Origin: Candidatus Brachybacter algidus
Lineage (GTDB): Bacteria > Bacteroidota > Bacteroidia > Chitinophagales > Saprospiraceae
Assembly: GCA_016711705.1 (NCBI GenBank)
Contig: JADJSK010000003.1
Coordinates: 248,001-312,000, forward strand
DNA length: 64,000 nt
Direction of reading: 5' to 3'
Of this stretch, positions 35,067 through 43,627 are shown piece after piece. Positions within the stretch are counted from its first letter, which is position 1. Every line of letters starts with the position of its first letter. Under the pieces are notes generated by a model. That model was not told the origin of the DNA. It saw only the letters and a list, made by a program, of their open reading frames with translations, and did not search any database. The position numbers and the translations under genes were made by a program.

Positions 35067-36359
35067 ATGAATAAAAAGGAAAGTATCAGCTTGAACAAAT
35101 TTATCAGTGATAATGGTATTTGTTCAAGAAGGCAGGCAGATAAATATATAGAGAAAGGAGGTGTTTTCGTTAATGGCAAATTAGCTATGAAAGCCGACAA
35201 GATCAATATAGGTGATAAAGTTAGAATTAATGGCATAGAACTGGATAACTTTCAAGGAGAAGAGCGCGTATATATTGCTTTGAATAAACCGATCGGAGTC
35301 ACGAGTACTACTGAAAGTGGTGTGAAGGGCAACATTGTAGATTATGTAAATCATACTTCCAGAGTTTTTCCAATAGGTAGACTGGACAAAGATTCGCAAG
35401 GTCTGATCCTCCTCACCAATGATGGTAACATCGTCAATAAAATCCTTAGGGCTGAGCACAATCATGAAAAGGAATATCTAGTACATGTCGCTCATACCAT
35501 AAAGCCAGAATTTATTACCGAAATGTCTCAGGGTGTGCCAATATTGGGGAAGGTCACAAAAAGATGTAAGGTCACCCAGGTTAGCCCAACTTCCTTTAGA
35601 ATCGTTATGATTCAGGGTCTGAACAGGCAAATCCGAAGAATGTGTGAATATCTCGGCTACGAAGTTGTAAGGCTCGAACGCACCAGGATCATGCATATCA
35701 CGCTTCGAGGAATAGGTAATGGTGAATGGCGTGTACTCGATAATGATGAAGTAGATAAATTATTGGAGATCTGCGATAAAGCTGATATTAAAAAAGAAAA
35801 CAGCCGTGTGAAGCCTATTAGAAAGGTAAAAGATAAGGACGCAAGACCTGATTTTAGTATGTTCGAAGACGGAGGAAAGGAAGTGAAGAAGGCAGGGCTC
35901 AAAAAAGATGGGTCAAAGAAGGAAAGTACTCGTAAAGAGCCATTAAAAAAGGCGCCTTTCAAAAAGAATGTTGCGCCGAAGAAGCCGGCTCCTTCTGCTG
36001 AAGTAAAGGAAAAGCCAAAAGGTAGAGCTCCGGTCACAGCCGCCATGATCAGAGGATTTAAGCCATCAGATCGTGCCGCCTATCTTGAAAAGATGGAAAC
36101 TATGGGGCCCGTGGAGCCAAGAGAAAAAGTAAACTTCACCAAAGAAAATCCTAAACGTAGAGTTACACCCGATGCAAATTCCAATCCAAGAAAAGCTAAA
36201 GACAAAGACGGCAAAACCCTTCCTTCCAAATATTCAAAATATGCCGGTAAAAAAGATGAAAAAGACAGTAAAGATGTTACTGGTGCCAGGGTAGGGAAGT
36301 CAAGACCGAAGGCCCCGAAAAAGACCAACTTTAATAGGTTTAATAGGAAGAAGAGTTAG
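35067..36359 (+). CDS. rluF: 23S rRNA pseudouridine synthase RluF-like, with long basic tail
   Basis: From ATG 35067 the product has 430 residues. An S4 RNA-binding domain (LNKFISDNGICSRRQADKYI) is followed by a catalytic domain with the RluF signature FPIGRLDKDSQGLILLTNDG, the aspartate of RLD being catalytic. Also present are ILRAEHNHEKEYLV and GLNRQIRRMCEYLGYEVVRLERTRIM. The similarity to E. coli RluF, which modifies U2604, is strong along the body. The last 180 or so residues are a low-complexity tail rich in Lys, Pro and Ala, probably a disordered RNA-binding extension. The frame is open 14 codons upstream, but that start precedes the promoter box. Confidence 0.92.
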   Translation: MNKKESISLNKFISDNGICSRRQADKYIEKGGVFVNGKLAMKADKINIGDKVRINGIELDNFQGEERVYIALNKPIGVTSTTESGVKGNIVDYVNHTSRVFPIGRLDKDSQGLILLTNDGNIVNKILRAEHNHEKEYLVHVAHTIKPEFITEMSQGVPILGKVTKRCKVTQVSPTSFRIVMIQGLNRQIRRMCEYLGYEVVRLERTRIMHITLRGIGNGEWRVLDNDEVDKLLEICDKADIKKENSRVKPIRKVKDKDARPDFSMFEDGGKEVKKAGLKKDGSKKESTRKEPLKKAPFKKNVAPKKPAPSAEVKEKPKGRAPVTAAMIRGFKPSDRAAYLEKMETMGPVEPREKVNFTKENPKRRVTPDANSNPRKAKDKDGKTLPSKYSKYAGKKDEKDSKDVTGARVGKSRPKAPKKTNFNRFNRKKS

Positions 36360-36377
36360 GGAAAGTATAATAGTATA

Positions 36378-36460
36378 GGATGATTGCAGGGACAAGGCTT
36401 GCCCTTGTCCGTTGAATAGGATGATTGTAGGGACAAGGCTTGCCCTTGTCCGTTGAATAG
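36378..36460. repeat. Tandem duplication of family B palindrome (41-bp unit, two copies)
   Basis: The unit reads AGGATGATTG(C/T)AGGGACAAGG followed by CTTGCCCTTGTCCGTTGAAT. The two copies differ by a single base in the visible core. Confidence 0.8.
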
Positions 36461-36470
36461 TATTATAGTA

Positions 36471-36532
36471 ATTTACAAATGGAATCTGTAAGGACAGGTC
36501 GCGACCTGTCCTTGCAGATTCCTTTTGTAAAT
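36471..36532. repeat. 62-bp palindrome, family A copy
   Basis: Two 31-base arms pair at 29 of 31 positions around GGTCG/CGACC. The outer arms (ATTTACAAATGGAATCTG side) are unrelated in sequence to those of the other copies. Confidence 0.85.
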
Positions 36533-36716
36533 TTTACGATCCATTTCGCATTTAATTATAGAGAATAATTCATATTTCTACATCTCAATAATCGCCTTAA
36601 ATATAAATCATGAAGTTCATTACCCGATCACCTATTATCAATTTGTCTGGACCATTGATTTGGATGATTATGGTGATTGTACTGATTTGTTTTATTTGTA
36701 ATATTTTTCATTATTT

Positions 36717-36836
36717 CGCGAACAGCTGTTGTAATTCGCTGAGGGGAGGCGACCTTTCAGGCCTTTATGTTATTTTGTTATTGGATTTTTTCACCTGACT
36801 AAAGTCAAGGGCTATTGAACGCGAAGAATGAAAAGT
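36717..36836. repeat. REP-like element, inverted relative of the 1178-1495 repeats, with a partial second copy at 37014-37061
   Basis: Read on the minus strand it gives CTTCGCGTTCAATAGCCCTTG, then a TGACT/AGTCA hairpin, then GGCCTGAAAGGTCGCC and a GCGAA/TTCGC hairpin. The block GCGAACAGCTGTTG(T/C)AATTC through CTTTCAGGCCTT recurs at 37014-37061. The motif AATAATCGCCTTAAATATAA also recurs three times (near 36588, 37119 and 37190). No real gene is seen in 36360-37266. Confidence 0.75.
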
Positions 36837-37266
36837 CATTTTAATTTTAAGCTTTTCTGTAATAATTACTGATTATTTAAATGCTAATACGTTCCCTGGT
36901 TACTGATTACCTATTTTTTCTGAATCACGCTTGCCTGCCAAATAAGGCAGGGATTTTAGAGGGATTAAGCGGATTACACGGATTTTTTTAAATCACAAAC
37001 GTTTCGTTTATACGCGAACAGCTGTTGCAATTCGCTGAGGGGAGGCGACCTTTCAGGCCTTACGATGGTTGTAAGCTTTAGGCGGGATTTAATTTATTAC
37101 ATTTTTCTGAAGTCCAATAATCACCTTATATTTATATCATGAAGTTCTTCCAGCTCTAACATTCAACATTTAACATCCAATATCTCAATAATCGCCTGAA
37201 GTATAAATCAAGAAGTTCAGCTTGCTCTTATTACTCATTACTCATTACTCATCACCCATCACCCAT

Positions 37267-38076
37267 TTAATCCTCCGACAATCTCACCATCACGTCCTCT
37301 ACCTGATACACCAGATCGATAAACTTGGGGTCCCGTTTCAGGTCGCGGCTGCGGTGATCCGGTAAATTAATGATGATCTCCTCTTCGATTAGAGAAGGGG
37401 CTTTTTTCATCATGTAGATGACATCCGAAAGATAGACTGCTTCAGATATGTCGTGGGTAACGAAGATCACGTACATCTTGAATTTTTCCTGTAGACTTAA
37501 AAGTAAATCCTGCATTTGCAGTCTGGTGTTGATGTCAAGAGCTCCGAATGGCTCGTCCATCAAAAGAATATTGCTATTGGCAAGTAAACTCCTGGCGATG
37601 GCCACACGTTGGAGTTGGCCTCCGGATAGACCAGGGATTTGTGCATATTTGTTTTCATGACCGGATAAACCAACCAATTCAATCATCTCCATGGCGCGTT
37701 CATTGCGTTCTTTCTTTGACATACCTTTGTAAGTAAGCGCTAGAGCTACATTTTCGAGTACAGTATACCAAGGCATGGAACTGTATTCCTGAAAAACAAC
37801 ACTCACTCTATTATCCGCAGAAGGAGTGGCGCCATTAATGAGGACATTTCCAGCAGTTGGTATCTGAAGTCCGGCAATATATCTAAGTAAAGTGGACTTA
37901 CCACTACCAGAAGCTCCCAACAGGCCAATAAACTTACCTTTATCAGTTTGTTCCTGAACTGCAAAATTCAGGTCTTTGATGATATAGCTCTGCCCATTAT
38001 TGTAAGACTGAGCAATGCCTGTCAGATCAACGATCTTTTTCGGTTCTTTGTGCGTAGGATATATATATGTTGCCAT
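37267..38076 (-). CDS. ABC transporter ATP-binding protein (nitrate/sulfonate/taurine type)
   Basis: A 269-residue ATPase with Walker A GASGSGKS (54-61), signature LSGGQLQRVAIARS (150 on), Walker B LLMDEPFGALD (171 on) and a switch histidine in VIFVTHDISEAVYLS. The sequence is closest in style to the SsuB/TauB/NrtD group that energises uptake of small organic acids, sulfonates or thiamine precursors. It is the last gene of a six-gene minus-strand unit; only 6 bases separate it from the iron enzyme gene. It would pair with the permease at 38780. Confidence 0.92.
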   Translation of the reverse strand: MATYIYPTHKEPKKIVDLTGIAQSYNNGQSYIIKDLNFAVQEQTDKGKFIGLLGASGSGKSTLLRYIAGLQIPTAGNVLINGATPSADNRVSVVFQEYSSMPWYTVLENVALALTYKGMSKKERNERAMEMIELVGLSGHENKYAQIPGLSGGQLQRVAIARSLLANSNILLMDEPFGALDINTRLQMQDLLLSLQEKFKMYVIFVTHDISEAVYLSDVIYMMKKAPSLIEEEIIINLPDHRSRDLKRDPKFIDLVYQVEDVMVRLSED

Positions 38077-38082
38077 GTAATT

Positions 38083-38776
38083 TTAGTCTTTTCCAAATAA
38101 ATCATCTTCTATACCATCCCAAAACAGGATCTCGAGATCGACTGCACGTTCAGCACCTTCTCTGAATAATTCCTTGTTTTCTTCAGTATTCAGCCAAGGA
38201 ATGATAGATGTGAGCATATCAGCATAATGGTGGTCATCCAAAGTGATGTGAATAGACCAAAATTCAAGGTCTGATTCTGTCAATCCTTCAACTTTCTGAA
38301 GACCTTTATAAATTAATTCATACTCCTGAGAGGTAAAAAATTCTGTACCTGGTCCAAGTGCACCTAGACTCTTTATAAAACTCCCGTCCTGACACATATT
38401 AAGAACATATTCTACGTATATCTGAGTGGAGGGTAGTGGTTTAGCATGCTTTAATTCTTCAGAAGTAATACCAAGGGACAAACAAAATTTTTCAAATAAA
38501 ACTCGGTGGGAACCTGAAAGAAGGCCTGACCCATGCTCCTCCCAAAGATTTTCAATCAGTGACATTCTGGTTTGATCATCAGGAATATTAGCGGCGCATG
38601 CACACAAAAAATCTCGGAAAATAGCCACAATAGATAGAATATTGGATAGCGAATTTACGAAGTTGATCCCTTGTTAGTTCACCTTTTTGGATGCTGTTAA
38701 TGACAGGATGGTTCAGAATTTCGTTTATTTTTGGACTCAATTCAATTTCAAGCTTGTTTAATAACTCCTGCGGCAT
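38083..38776 (-). pseudogene. Haem-oxygenase-like iron-containing redox enzyme (PqqC/TenA fold), frameshifted
   Basis: Two overlapping frames make one protein of about 230 residues. The first (from 38776) reads MPQELLNKLEIEL...QYSIYCGYFPRF; the second continues LCACAANIPDDQTRMSLIENLWEEHG...SHRVLFEKF. Metal-ligand-like residues are ENLWEEHG and FWSIHITLDDHHYADM. The join is broken by a run of six A (plus strand, 38606-38611); five A would restore the frame exactly. This matches the haem-oxygenase-like di-iron or iron-containing redox family that includes fatty-acid decarboxylases and PqqC-like oxidases. It lies between permease and ATPase genes with 3- and 6-base gaps, so it is likely to process the transported compound. 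The lesion may be a sequencing error. Confidence 0.82.
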
Positions 38777-38779
38777 TTC

Positions 38780-39847
38780 TTAAGCTTTTTTTGGTTTTCT
38801 AATCACATTCGTTTTTGTGATAAAATCGTAAAGGATCCAAGTAGAAATAGCTCCTAACAAAATAGCCATCAAGGGATATGTATCCCCGAAAGCATTACTC
38901 AATATATTATCCTTGCCCAAAAAGCCTGTGTATTCATTAATAAGCAGTATACAGATCGTAGCTGCAATGATTATACCTATGTAGGGAGTAATGTGATTAA
39001 CTGCATTCTTAATTGGGGAATCATTCTTAAGCATCCCGGCAGTCTTTGTCGCCTCTTTTAAATACTTAAATGGAAATAGTCTTCTATCAAGCATGACGAA
39101 TAATTTGTCCTGCAGAAAGCCAATAACAATAATGATAAATAGCATTGCAAATAATTTATCAATGTTGCCTTGACGAATTCCTGTCCTCCACATTAAAGCT
39201 CCTAATCCACCCTGATTCCCAATACTTTCGATGATAATAATATAAGTCCATGAAATCGCAGTCAACACACGTATATCATCTGAAAACTTTGATAATACAT
39301 GCGGAAAATATACGGTTTTAATAGTTTGCCATTTCGATGCTCCCAACGTATAGGCTGTTTTGAGGTAGACTTCTTCTACGTCATTGATTCTTGTCACAAT
39401 AACTGGCAGCATATAGATCAAGATCCCAAATGCTAGAAAATGCACTTTCATCTCCGTTCCAAGTCCAAACCAAACGATAAATAATCCAATCACACCAGTA
39501 AGTGGTATAAATCTGAAAGCCTCTATCTGACGATTAAATAATCCTCTGAATAATGGAAACAATCCAACTAGGAAACCAAATATGATGGAGATCACTACAG
39601 CCTCGATATATCCTGATAAGTTGAGTCCTATAGATCTGAATAAATTGGTAATTAAATCATTTTCATAAAAAACAGCTACCATGGCTTGAATGACTCTGCC
39701 CGGGGAAGGCAGAATACCTGAAGGAACGATGGGTTCTAATCCTGCTGTTATAACATACCACACTAAAAGCAACATACATATACCTATGATCTCTAATATG
39801 AGTTTGGTCCTTACTGGAAGATTCCCTCTTAATTCGAATAAATTCAT
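38780..39847 (-). CDS. ABC transporter permease (SsuC/TauC type) with extra C-terminal helices
   Basis: A 355-residue membrane protein. The binding-protein-dependent transport domain spans the first 250 residues and contains the EAA-like loop TAYTLGASKWQTIKTVYFPHVL. Six hydrophobic segments are seen there. A linker is followed by two more membrane segments (ITPYIGIIIAATICILLI and PLMAILLGAISTWILYDFI) that ordinary SsuC-type permeases lack. It starts 67 bases after the substrate-binding/OmpA gene and ends 3 bases before the iron-enzyme gene. Confidence 0.88.
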   Translation of the reverse strand: MNLFELRGNLPVRTKLILEIIGICMLLLVWYVITAGLEPIVPSGILPSPGRVIQAMVAVFYENDLITNLFRSIGLNLSGYIEAVVISIIFGFLVGLFPLFRGLFNRQIEAFRFIPLTGVIGLFIVWFGLGTEMKVHFLAFGILIYMLPVIVTRINDVEEVYLKTAYTLGASKWQTIKTVYFPHVLSKFSDDIRVLTAISWTYIIIIESIGNQGGLGALMWRTGIRQGNIDKLFAMLFIIIVIGFLQDKLFVMLDRRLFPFKYLKEATKTAGMLKNDSPIKNAVNHITPYIGIIIAATICILLINEYTGFLGKDNILSNAFGDTYPLMAILLGAISTWILYDFITKTNVIRKPKKA

Positions 39848-39914
39848 TAAGTGTGTATGTTATTTAAATGAAAATGGCGATTCATTCTTCCGAATAAATC
39901 GCCATTAAGTTTTA

Positions 39915-41483
39915 TTATTCTCCGATTAACTGAAATTCAGTTCTTCTATTTTTAGCTTTGCAATCAGCCGTTGAATTGCTTTCGCATCCTTCTACGGGTT
40001 TGTCCTGTCCATTTCCTATGATTATGAATCGATTGTAATCCATACTGTATGTACTTTGAAGGTATTGAGCTACTGATTCTGCTCTTTTTCTTGACAGTTC
40101 AATATTCTTAAGCTTATCGCCTACATTATCGGTATTACCTTCTATCCTGACTCTTGCGTTAGCGAATCCTCTTGCTACATCAGCAAACTGAAGATCGATC
40201 AAAGATTTTGAATTTTCATCAAGTTTATAGCTTCCTGTAGGGAATGTAATACTTACAGTTTTAATAGCCACAGCAGGTGCTTTCTTTTGGTCAGATGTAG
40301 CCGGAGTGAATTTTGAGTTTCCTTCTCCTTCTGATGTGCCGGTGGCAGTCAGTTCAGAATTTGCAACTGCATAACTGTTTGATAGAGCTCTCCAATTAGG
40401 TCTGTTGGCAGGTGCAAATCCAAGAGACTCATATTTGTTGCCCATTTTAGTATAAAGAGCTTCTCCTGTAATTCCTCTATAGCTATTATTTAGACCAAAG
40501 AAATTTACATTATCACCGTGGTTGGTTAATCTAAGTGCCCCCATCATACCTAATGCATCTTCTTTGCTCATTTGCAGATTGGCAGCCATAATTGATGCAG
40601 CTTTATCTCTATTTGCTTCGTTAGAATTAATCTCGGCTACAGCCTTCATCCAGCCATTGTAAAATTTGGTCACTTTATCCTTATTTGCATCAATCCAGGC
40701 TTTTTTGCCCATCAATACATCTGCAATGATATTTGAAGCAGTCACAGTAGATTGTAACACTTTTGAACCAGGGACATCACGCAATGAAGCTTGTGGATCC
40801 CAAACTACTGCTGCATCTACTTTTCCACTTTTGAAGGCAGTTTCTGCTTCAGCTGTCGTAGGTACTTCCACCATCGTTACATCAGAAGGCTTTAGGTTGG
40901 CTGCTTCAAGCATGAACAGCAGTAAGGTTTGAGAAGGTGTATAATAAGTAACGGCTATTTTCTTGCCTTTCAGATCATTGATCTTATTGATACCTCTTTT
41001 AGCCACTACCGCATCTGCACCTCTTGACCAGTCAAGTTGCATGACTACCTGAGGATTAAATGGCGCTAGACCTTCCATTTCAGTAGCCATAGCACTAGTT
41101 TCATTGTTGAAAAGTTGCACTACATCGCCCTTAAAGGCTTGTCTGGATGCATCAAAATCGTCAATAATGTGAAATTTAACTTTTAGGCCGTAATCTTTAA
41201 AGAAACGCGAGTTTTCATTTGGCTCAGTACCGTTGTTAAAGTATAAACCGGGAGCAGCATTACCGAATGTAAAAAATTGTACGTTCAGGACATCACCATT
41301 GTCTGGTAAAGCTTTGCCTTCAGTAATTTTAGTATCTGTGCCATCAGTAGCTTCTTTTTTATCAGAATTCATAATGTCACCGAAGGTACCTTTATTGATG
41401 AGATATCTTCCACCGAAGATGATTGCTGCCAAGATTAATACTACGATCAATAGTCGTGAAAAGGGGGTCAGACGTGTAGCCAT
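39915..41483 (-). CDS. Membrane-anchored ABC substrate-binding protein fused to an OmpA peptidoglycan-binding domain
   Basis: A 522-residue fusion. Residues 9-30 (SRLLIVVLILAAIIFGGRYLI) form an uncleaved membrane anchor without a lipobox. Residues about 65-320 match the NMT1/SsuA-like periplasmic binding fold (INDLKGKKIAVTYYTPSQTLLLFML, then GKVDAAVVWDP). Residues about 405-522 form an OmpA C-terminal domain: VSITFPTGSYKLDENSK, IEGNTDNVGDKLKNIELSRKRAESVAQYL and N512-R-R-T-E-F, including the peptidoglycan-contacting Asp and Arg positions. The binding protein would thus be held at the inner membrane and gripped to the cell wall. The ligand is unknown. This architecture is unusual for a standard importer. 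Confidence 0.9.
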   Translation of the reverse strand: MATRLTPFSRLLIVVLILAAIIFGGRYLINKGTFGDIMNSDKKEATDGTDTKITEGKALPDNGDVLNVQFFTFGNAAPGLYFNNGTEPNENSRFFKDYGLKVKFHIIDDFDASRQAFKGDVVQLFNNETSAMATEMEGLAPFNPQVVMQLDWSRGADAVVAKRGINKINDLKGKKIAVTYYTPSQTLLLFMLEAANLKPSDVTMVEVPTTAEAETAFKSGKVDAAVVWDPQASLRDVPGSKVLQSTVTASNIIADVLMGKKAWIDANKDKVTKFYNGWMKAVAEINSNEANRDKAASIMAANLQMSKEDALGMMGALRLTNHGDNVNFFGLNNSYRGITGEALYTKMGNKYESLGFAPANRPNWRALSNSYAVANSELTATGTSEGEGNSKFTPATSDQKKAPAVAIKTVSITFPTGSYKLDENSKSLIDLQFADVARGFANARVRIEGNTDNVGDKLKNIELSRKRAESVAQYLQSTYSMDYNRFIIIGNGQDKPVEGCESNSTADCKAKNRRTEFQLIGE

Positions 41484-41521
41484 GTTATTTTAATTAAGTT
41501 GTATGTTTTGTAATATAATTA

Positions 41522-42547
41522 TTATTCAAAAAATGTATCGTATTGATTTTTGTGATTATCTGCTTTTTCCGGCCGAGCCACAGGTGCATCTAGGTCCAGT
41601 ATATCACTATCATTATTAGCTTTATTAATCAATACGGATTTTTCATTGCCTAACAATAAAGATACGCCCTCAGTCTCCCATTTCTCCAGCATCTTCATAC
41701 CTTCTTCTTCGAAGACGCCGTTCTGAAGATCTACACTGTCCATAAAGTTGGAAGATACTTCCATGAATCTTTCCATTTCTCCTACTTTTGCACTTACATC
41801 ATCCGCTATGGCTTCCAATGCCTGATCGAACATAGCTCTCTGATCTTTGTCTCCTGAGATGATGCTCATAGCAGATTTCATCGCAGAATGGCTCGCTCTG
41901 ATGGCGGATCTTTCTTGTTCTTTAACTGCTACCTGATCCGTAATGTCTTCCATCATGATCTCAGAATTTTCGTACATCTTGGTCAATACTCGATAGAGTA
42001 CTTCCATCTTTTTGTAAAGATCTTCAAGCTTTAGGTTAGAATCAGTCAAACGACCAGCCTGTCTGGACTTTAAGATCATCATCGATTCTTTGTTTCTTTC
42101 TTTAGCCTCGCTTGCCATGCTTAAATTACTCTGGATCTGCTTCTTATTGTTAAGGATGACTTCCTGAAGTTTGTGCATCTGACCTCTTAGTTTTGAGATC
42201 TGTTGATCCATTTTCCCTAGATTGCCTTTAAGACTCTCTACATATGATTTGAGAATACCAATGGGGTCTATCTGTACAAAAATTCCGGTGATATATCTCA
42301 TCACACTCTTGTACATATACCAGATCAGATTTCTCATCTTAGGGTCAAGAACCATGTATATTAGCGCACCTAAAACCAGCAGAATACCGGCAAGATAAAG
42401 TGTGTTTGAAGCAAGAGTAATAAGAAAAGGAAGAATTTTATATAAGAGTACAGCTCCTCCTGCCAATATGCCAAGGCCAATAATAGTGCCCGTCTTACCC
42501 TCTGGTCTTTGCCAGAATGTCTTAGGAGAGATAGTTTGTTGATCCAT
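41522..42547 (-). CDS. Membrane protein with long coiled coil, unknown function (ABC locus)
   Basis: A 341-residue protein. Two adjoining membrane helices (TGTIIGLGILAGGAVLLYKIL and LYLAGILLVLGALIYMVL) are followed by a long heptad-rich region (about 105-290; KMDQQISKLRGQMHKLQEVI and onward) and a short acidic, disordered tail. The coiled-coil part recalls PspA/IM30-like or TelA-like proteins in style, but I cannot assign a family. It lies 38 bases before the binding-protein gene and 11 bases after the next coiled-coil gene, in the same transcription unit, so it is probably a structural partner of the transporter. Confidence 0.75.
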   Translation of the reverse strand: MDQQTISPKTFWQRPEGKTGTIIGLGILAGGAVLLYKILPFLITLASNTLYLAGILLVLGALIYMVLDPKMRNLIWYMYKSVMRYITGIFVQIDPIGILKSYVESLKGNLGKMDQQISKLRGQMHKLQEVILNNKKQIQSNLSMASEAKERNKESMMILKSRQAGRLTDSNLKLEDLYKKMEVLYRVLTKMYENSEIMMEDITDQVAVKEQERSAIRASHSAMKSAMSIISGDKDQRAMFDQALEAIADDVSAKVGEMERFMEVSSNFMDSVDLQNGVFEEEGMKMLEKWETEGVSLLLGNEKSVLINKANNDSDILDLDAPVARPEKADNHKNQYDTFFE

Positions 42548-42558
42548 TAATAAATAAG

Positions 42559-43260
42559 TTATTTAGTTGACAAATAAGTTTTGATTCGATCCACATCGTC
42601 GCGGATCTTTTTGACCAAACCGTCATATGTGACAGAAAAGTCTGCCTTAGTAGTTTCGATCTTAGACTGGGCACTTTTAATTTCATTATCCAGAGAAGAA
42701 AGCATTTTCTTATGTTCTTCGATCTCTGCATTTAATTTTTTGATTTGCTCTTCCTTACCAGTGATTAGATTAGTAAGTTGTTTGGCTTCATTTTCTCTAT
42801 TACTGATTTGTTTAGTTCGCTGCATTTCGACAGCATTTCTGAAATTGGTAGCTTCAGTGTCTAGAATTTCTAGATATATGGTTGCGCTATCTGTCAATAA
42901 CTTGACATTAGCTCCTGATGCCTGAGCTCCGGCGAATGCGCTTAGGTATTTAGTTTTTTCATCCAGACCTATTGTTTCTAATGATTGCAGTGCTTTTTTA
43001 AACTCTAAATAGTCGAATCCAGCCTGATTATTTCTCTCAAGGGCGTCGAAGAGTACTTTATAAAACTGATCAGATTGCTGTCCGCTTACGTCAGAATATT
43101 TGGTGGCCTGTTCTGAAGGTGTTTTAGATGTTGGGAGCTGTCCACTATCTTTTTTTTCACCATTTTCTGGATTGTCTTGCGAAATATCTTCGGCAAGCTC
43201 AGTTTCGGACCCCGTAGGTTCCAGAAAAACAGATTTCATTTTTTTGAAAAAATCACTCAT
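42559..43260 (-). CDS. Cytoplasmic coiled-coil protein, unknown function (first gene of the ABC locus)
   Basis: A 233-residue soluble protein. The first 65 residues are acidic and disordered (ETELAEDISQDNPENGEKKD). A helical central domain follows (SDQFYKVLFDALERNNQAGFDYLEFKKALQSLE). The C-terminal 90 residues form a coiled coil (EEQIKKLNAEIEEHKKMLSS). No signal peptide or membrane helix is present. It is the promoter-proximal gene of the six-gene unit. I do not recognise a named family. Its job may be to couple the membrane coiled-coil protein to cytoplasmic partners (inference). Confidence 0.75.
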   Translation of the reverse strand: MSDFFKKMKSVFLEPTGSETELAEDISQDNPENGEKKDSGQLPTSKTPSEQATKYSDVSGQQSDQFYKVLFDALERNNQAGFDYLEFKKALQSLETIGLDEKTKYLSAFAGAQASGANVKLLTDSATIYLEILDTEATNFRNAVEMQRTKQISNRENEAKQLTNLITGKEEQIKKLNAEIEEHKKMLSSLDNEIKSAQSKIETTKADFSVTYDGLVKKIRDDVDRIKTYLSTK

Positions 43261-43324
43261 TTCAATATTTAATCTTTCGAAGAATCATTAATTTATAATT
43301 TTTCTTCTGTTAAGATAATTTATG

Positions 43325-43332
43325 CAAAAATA
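43325..43332 (-). promoter_or_regulatory. Candidate -7 box (TATTTTTG) for the six-gene ABC locus
   Basis: A TAnnTTTG match 65 bases before the first gene. No convincing TTG box at the normal distance. Confidence 0.35.
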
Positions 43333-43554
43333 TTTAAGCTAAGGTAATAAAAATTGCTTTACTCCAAAACTCTTTATTGAATTCAGACTTCGGTGTGTTC
43401 TCAATTTTGATTGCATTAAAAGCGCCGGACAAATTGAAAAGTTCCTATTTTCAACCATCATGCTAATTATATCGACCATTATGCCTTTAGCAACGACTAA
43501 TCGTATAGTGATTAAATTAATATTAAAATTTTATATACTTTAAACAAATTGTTT

Positions 43555-43562
43555 TACATTTG
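43555..43562 (+). promoter_or_regulatory. Candidate -7 box (TACATTTG) for the MerR-type gene
   Basis: A TAnnTTTG match 66 bases before the start. The 367-base gap 43261-43627 between the divergent units holds no gene. Confidence 0.4.
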
Positions 43563-43627
43563 TATTCTAACTCCCTGATATTAAATGCTAGAATGGCTTT
43601 TAGTAAAAGTATTTATTAAGTTAGCTT

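Noticed and set aside
35657..36046. Minus-strand 129-codon frame opposite rluF
   Set aside because: It results from the lysine-rich codons of the rluF tail read backwards as Phe/Ser/Leu.
36610..36798. 62-codon plus-strand frame with hydrophobic segments
   Set aside because: Its start lies in the AATAATCGCC...ATGAAGTTC repeat that recurs nearby, and its second half lies in a REP-like element, so it is a repeat artefact.
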